Shown piece by piece: positions 60,330-64,000 of a stretch of 64,000 nucleotides of DNA. Below the pieces are notes generated by a model. The model searched no databases, was not told the origin of the DNA, and worked only from the letters and a program-made list of their open reading frames with translations. The position numbers and the translations under genes were made by a program. How positions within the stretch are numbered: position 1 is the stretch's first letter; the number at the start of each line of letters is the position of its first letter. Source of the stretch: Pyxicephalus adspersus (Eukaryota > Chordata > Amphibia > Anura > Pyxicephalidae); the NCBI RefSeq assembly GCF_032062135.1, contig NC_092859.1:127870082-127934081 (forward strand), written 5' to 3'.

Positions 60330-60910
60330 TGTGGACCCTGGACTGGTGTGGATCATTGGACATTCTTATGTGTGGTGGGGCGCCAAGAGAGCGGAGGTCA
60401 GGAAGGACGGCAGGCAGCTGGGGGTGGCTAGGTCCGAAGCCACGATTCGTTGGATCGGGATCTCGGAGCCGGGTGGTACCGGAGGTGAGGAAGTTTGCGT
60501 CGCTGGATAGACCACCCAATGTTCTGGTGATCCACGCAGGGGGTAACGATTTGTGTAAAAGAGGGATTAGGGAATTGATTAGGGATATTAGGCTGGATTT
60601 GTTAAGGTTACAGGTGGAGTTTCCCGGGATGGTAATCGTATGGTCGGATATAATAGCAAGGACCATGTGGCGGGGGGCGAGATCTATGGCAGGTGTTAAT
60701 AGGGGAAGGATTAAGGTGAATCAGGAGGTCGGTAGATTTCTGGCCAGGCATGGAGGAGTGGTGGTACGCCATCGGGAGCTGGAGGACACAGGACGGTTCT
60801 TACGAAAGGATGGTGTGCACCTGAATGCAATAGGAACAGATCTGTGGTTCTTGGGCCTGCAGGATGGGGTGCAGAGGGCCCTGCGAGTGTGGAAGGGCAC
60901 TCAAGGGTGA
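60330..60910 (+). pseudogene. Ngaro SGNH-hydrolase-like ORF
   Basis: Block I: GLVWIIGHSYVWW, with Ser at 60364-60366, is in one frame. A frame change near 60475 leads to the other blocks: PPNVLVIHAGGNDL (block III, Asn at 60545-60547) and RKDGVHLNAIG (block V, Asp 60809-60811, His 60818-60820). The spacing is that of SGNH/GDSL hydrolases, esterases using Ser-His-Asp. In Ngaro elements this ORF follows the recombinase, and its role there is unknown. 'ttttaattgcag' just before the block I frame looks like a splice acceptor. Broken by the frame change. Confidence 0.8.
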
Positions 60911-61550
60911 GGAGTCATCCTTGGGCGCGGTGGCGGTTGGGGGGAAGATAAGTGCCCGTGGTAAGTTGGTGGTGAAGGGGCATCCCTGGTGGTGGAGTGC
61001 TCATTTAAGATGTTGGAGGGGGCCCCTAAGGCAAGGTGGGCCTAGGGGCCTTAGCGGTGATTATGGGGGGTTGCAAATATTGCAACTGGGCGGGCTTTAC
61101 CTTTCAGGACCTGCAGCCTGGTATAAAGGAAAAGTTAAAAGAGTTAATCTGAATGTTAAGGGTTAATAAGGGAAGTAAAGTCTAGAGTTGGAGTTATTAT
61201 ACTGTTATTTATATAGTTATTTATATTTATTCATGTTCAGGGTAATTTGGTAATATTAAGGTTATGTTTGTTTATTTATGTTATTTAAGGTTCATTAATG
61301 TTATGTATGTTTTAAGTTATTTTTATGGTTATTTATGCAAATTTATGTTAATTGGTTGTAAATAAACGGCTGCTTGCCAGCCAATTTAAGTCCAAAAGGA
61401 GTATGTCGTTTATATAATAAGAGGGTTAAAAGGGGGAGGTTGGCAAGCAGAAGGTGGGGAGGTAAAACGAAAATGGTTAAACAATGGTAAGTGTCTAAGG
61501 GGGGGAATAGGGAATGGAAACAGGGCAAGGCATCCGCACTACCCTGGTCA
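60911..61550 (+). repeat. Ngaro 3' non-coding region
   Basis: Carries near-inverted 'ggcccctaag' (61021) and 'cctaggggcc' (61041), repeated TTATTTA text (61200-61340), and an inverted pair CTGCTTGCCA (61370-61379) / TGGCAAGCAG (61441-61450). In this group the 3' end holds the B1-A2-B2 repeats used to rebuild the ends. I could not align them confidently with the 5' end. Confidence 0.5.
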
Positions 61551-62107
61551 TGGCCAAAGATCCCAAATTTTCAAGAGTACCGGGTAAAGATGCCAGCACC
61601 AGAAGGAGGAGAGGTGAGTTTAGTTAAATATTTGTCAAGCAGCAGGTAGGTTTATTGTATTGTCTCATCACCTGTCCCATCTTCTCGGTAAAATCATTCT
61701 GGCTAAATCCTACTGTGTGCTGCCATATTGCTGCATGAAAACTGAAAATGAACTACCCACCTTTACAATTTTCCTTTCTGGGTGGATCTTCAAAGCAGCA
61801 TACAAGGTTCCCTCTCTGGTTGGCATTATATTTGTGATAATAGGGGCTATTAAAACAACAAAATGGGACTCTCAAATTTTTAGTTATCTGGTCCTTCAAC
61901 TCACTAGAAGGAAAACTTCTGATAAGTAAAGAAAAGTTGAGTATACAGTTTCCTTTTTTTTTTTTGTTGTTGTTTGTTAGTATCCAGAACATAATGTCAG
62001 GTTCAACCATCTTTAAAGATTACTTTTTCCAGGCAGATAAACACATTAATGAAGCTTTTTTTCCCCTGCAACTGTTTAAAGGGTTACAGCAATTTAGAAT
62101 TAAAGCC
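61551..62107. other. right flank, unassigned
   Basis: Begins with 'catggccaaagatcccaaat', text shared with other repeats in the window. Then AT-rich. No gene. Confidence 0.35.
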
Positions 62108-62335
62108 ATTGAGCCTGATTTACTAAAGCTCTCCAAGGCTGGAGTGGATACACTTTTATCAGTGAAGGTTGGTGATCCAGAAAACCCAGAATGGATTTCT
62201 TCAAAGTCATTTGCTATTTTCTAGCAATTGTTTTGAATCCTGGACCAGATCAATTCCAGGTTTGCTGAATCACCCAGCCAGTGATAAAAGGGTATCCACC
62301 CCAGCATTGAAAAGCTTTCATAAATCAGGCTCAAT
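62108..62335. repeat. palindromic MITE copy 3
   Basis: 'attgagcctgatttactaaa' at the left and 'ttcataaatcaggctcaat' at the right are inverted copies. The interior also mirrors itself ('ggctggagtggatacac' / 'ggtatccaccccagc'). 228 bp, no ORF. Confidence 0.75.
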
Positions 62336-64000
62336 GTTCTATTTTACCATATGCTCCAACATCATGTCACTTCTCAGTTTATCTGTAAATGCAATACAAG
62401 TTCGCTCCATTTGCAATTAATAAATGATCCTGGCTCTATCAATGCAAAATATATCAACACATCATGACTATTCTAATGAACTAAAAGGTAAGGTAACACC
62501 TGCGTTATCTGTAATGACTGATAAAAGCACCTTTACTGGATAAACTAAGCAATACCTGAGAATTTATTAATAATTAATGCATGTGTGATAGATAGACCTT
62601 CTTTAATACGGTGCCCTAGAAACAATGATTCATCGAACACATTCTTATTAAAACAAAAACAAAACAAAAAACAGACTAATAAGTGTCCAAGCTCATTGGG
62701 TACAATTTACTTTGTTTTGTTTTGTTTTCCGCCCTGCAGTCAATTAGTTCAGATGAATTAAATGTCTTTATTAGGACCATGTTCTATCTGATAGCTTATA
62801 GTCTTACATATTTATTAATCCTATTTATTAATATTTAGGCCATAAATATCCTTAGACATAATGTCTATTTGAGCTATCTATCTTTTTCATCACTCCTATA
62901 ATGAGCTGTAGCATTGGAGCATATCAGCAAAGATTGCTGCTGGTAATTGTGTGGTTCTGCAGGGCTTCTAGCTGCAAATGGTGTGGTTGTCCAAAAATCA
63001 ATAACACACCCTCTTCTTCAACAGTATAATCCAAACAGTACAAAGCGGGATCCGAGGTTCACATGTTGATTAATGATTATGGTATAAAATGTTTATCTTC
63101 TTAAGTTACTGGTTATACTTTTTTGGGGGATTTCTCATCAAAAGCATAAGTTTTTACTCTATTCAAATCTTTTTTTTACAAATAAAGGTCTATTTAAAAG
63201 TAAACTAAAGCAGTTTTTAAGTAAACATTAACTATTTGCAAGCAGTAATGTAAAACAAATTGTAAATGTCTCCTGGGCGGTAAGAAAATATTCTCTTCCA
63301 GTTCCCAGATTTATTATTACCATTTATTGTTCTTCTTTTGCCACCTAGTGGCCTCTATGCTAACTACACTTCATGCACTATAGAGTCTGCTTACCTTTGT
63401 GCTGTGACTCCAATACGAATTTGTAACAGAAAGTGAATGCTCTGTTTGTAATCCAAAAGGAATTTTGTGGAACAGAAAACGCATGCATTAGATCACTTTG
63501 TTTTTATTCATCTATGCAAATTAAAATGAATGCTTTGCAAATGTGATTGTGACTTGGGAGTGTAAGAGAAGAAGTACAAGAAACTTCTCCTGAAGTTCTG
63601 TGGGCTGCTTCTGATGTGCTTATATATTAAAATTGACATGGAAAGGGTCACACTGACCAGCTCTGAATGTATGCACATGTAAGCGGTTGATTATTTTGGG
63701 AACACTGGGAAGGGGTGATAACTTTACTAATGATGGGATAATTTGGTTCTCACATCAGAGACTCAGTTCAAGCTTCTGTACCTACATTTCTATGTGGACT
63801 ATATTCTGTGCACTCTAGCCAGAATGCTTTCTATGCACCGAGATTTAATTGATCAATTCATAGTACCGGGCTCATTTCAATGCAGATTCTATGACAAATA
63901 TAGAAATTGGGACTTTGCAGATACATAATTGATTATATACGAGTACTGTGTTAAAAAAATTTCAGTTTACTATGGACATCTTTAAATGTAACGCAAAACA
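62336..64000. other. right end of the window, unassigned
   Basis: AT-rich intergenic DNA with a small 'tttgccacctagtggcctct' motif at 63337 of the type found in dispersed repeats. No exon or RNA gene recognised. Confidence 0.4.

Larger units (their letters stand above)
55470..61550 (+). mobile_element. Ngaro/DIRS-type tyrosine-recombinase retrotransposon, inactive
   Basis: Sharp switch to G-rich sequence at about 55440 and back at about 61550. Coding order on the plus strand: Gag-like ORF with CCCH finger, RT-RNase H, tyrosine recombinase, SGNH hydrolase. There is no protease or DDE integrase, and no long terminal repeats are visible. An SGNH ORF in place of a methyltransferase is the feature that separates Ngaro from DIRS1. 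Integration would use the recombinase on a circular intermediate. Dead: in-frame stop in pol, frame changes in Gag, pol, YR and SGNH ORFs, and a Cys at a catalytic Arg position. The exact ends and the split direct repeats could not be fixed by eye. Confidence 0.85.

Noticed and set aside
1..64000. Bacterial features such as operons, ribosome binding sites, CRISPR arrays or tRNA genes
   Set aside because: The sequence is vertebrate. No spaced repeat array and no tRNA-like box A/B pair was recognised.

Overview
The window is vertebrate nuclear DNA, AT-rich and dominated by introns and transposable elements, most likely from a frog and probably a ranoid. The evidence is the repeat content. There are several copies of the interspersed repeat with 'tattacgcagcgctgtac' and 'gaggaaactggagtacccag', TTAA-flanked elements starting 'ttaacctccctagcggt', palindromic repeats ending 'ttaataaatcaggc', Tc1/mariner copies and a tyrosine-recombinase retrotransposon. 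The species assignment is inference. Two runs of N (801-1336 and 56660-57102) are assembly gaps.

One host gene is supported. It lies on the minus strand and occupies most of the window. Seven exons (48515-48494, 45702-45673, 45219-45120, 44183-44066, 40155-40032, 28062-27942, 537-471) have GT/AG borders and join in one frame to give 194 codons from an ATG. Exons 1-5 encode an N-terminal C2 domain that matches the pattern of the Munc13/UNC13 C2A domain (MVLLCVKVKRG..., WEQD, DSLLGNVWIPLQS, EGSGEWWTL, ILLDLFF). Exons 6-7 encode sequence I do not recognise, except for a possible counterpart of the helix that follows C2A. The gene runs off the left edge. It appears to be a divergent unc-13 relative, and I know of no closely matching paralog.

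Intron 6 (538-27941) holds two decayed copies of an unfamiliar zinc-binding transposon-like protein (3.7-4.8 kb and 25.5-27.1 kb). It also holds a dead Tx1/L1-type LINE (5.4-9.0 kb), tandem arrays (9.1-11.1 kb), a CpG-dense terminal-inverted-repeat element (15.8-16.2 kb) and two Tc1-type transposons, each carrying a nested insertion (20.1-21.9 and 22.8-25.0 kb). Introns 5 to 1 contain minisatellites, palindromic and TTAA elements and microsatellites.

Upstream of the gene (48.6-64 kb) is repeat-rich intergenic DNA. The main object is an Ngaro/DIRS-type retrotransposon on the plus strand (about 55.47-61.55 kb). It has a Gag-like ORF with a CCCH zinc finger, reverse transcriptase-RNase H, tyrosine recombinase and an SGNH-hydrolase ORF. 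It is inactivated by a stop, frame changes, a probable deletion, and a Cys where the recombinase family normally has a catalytic Arg.
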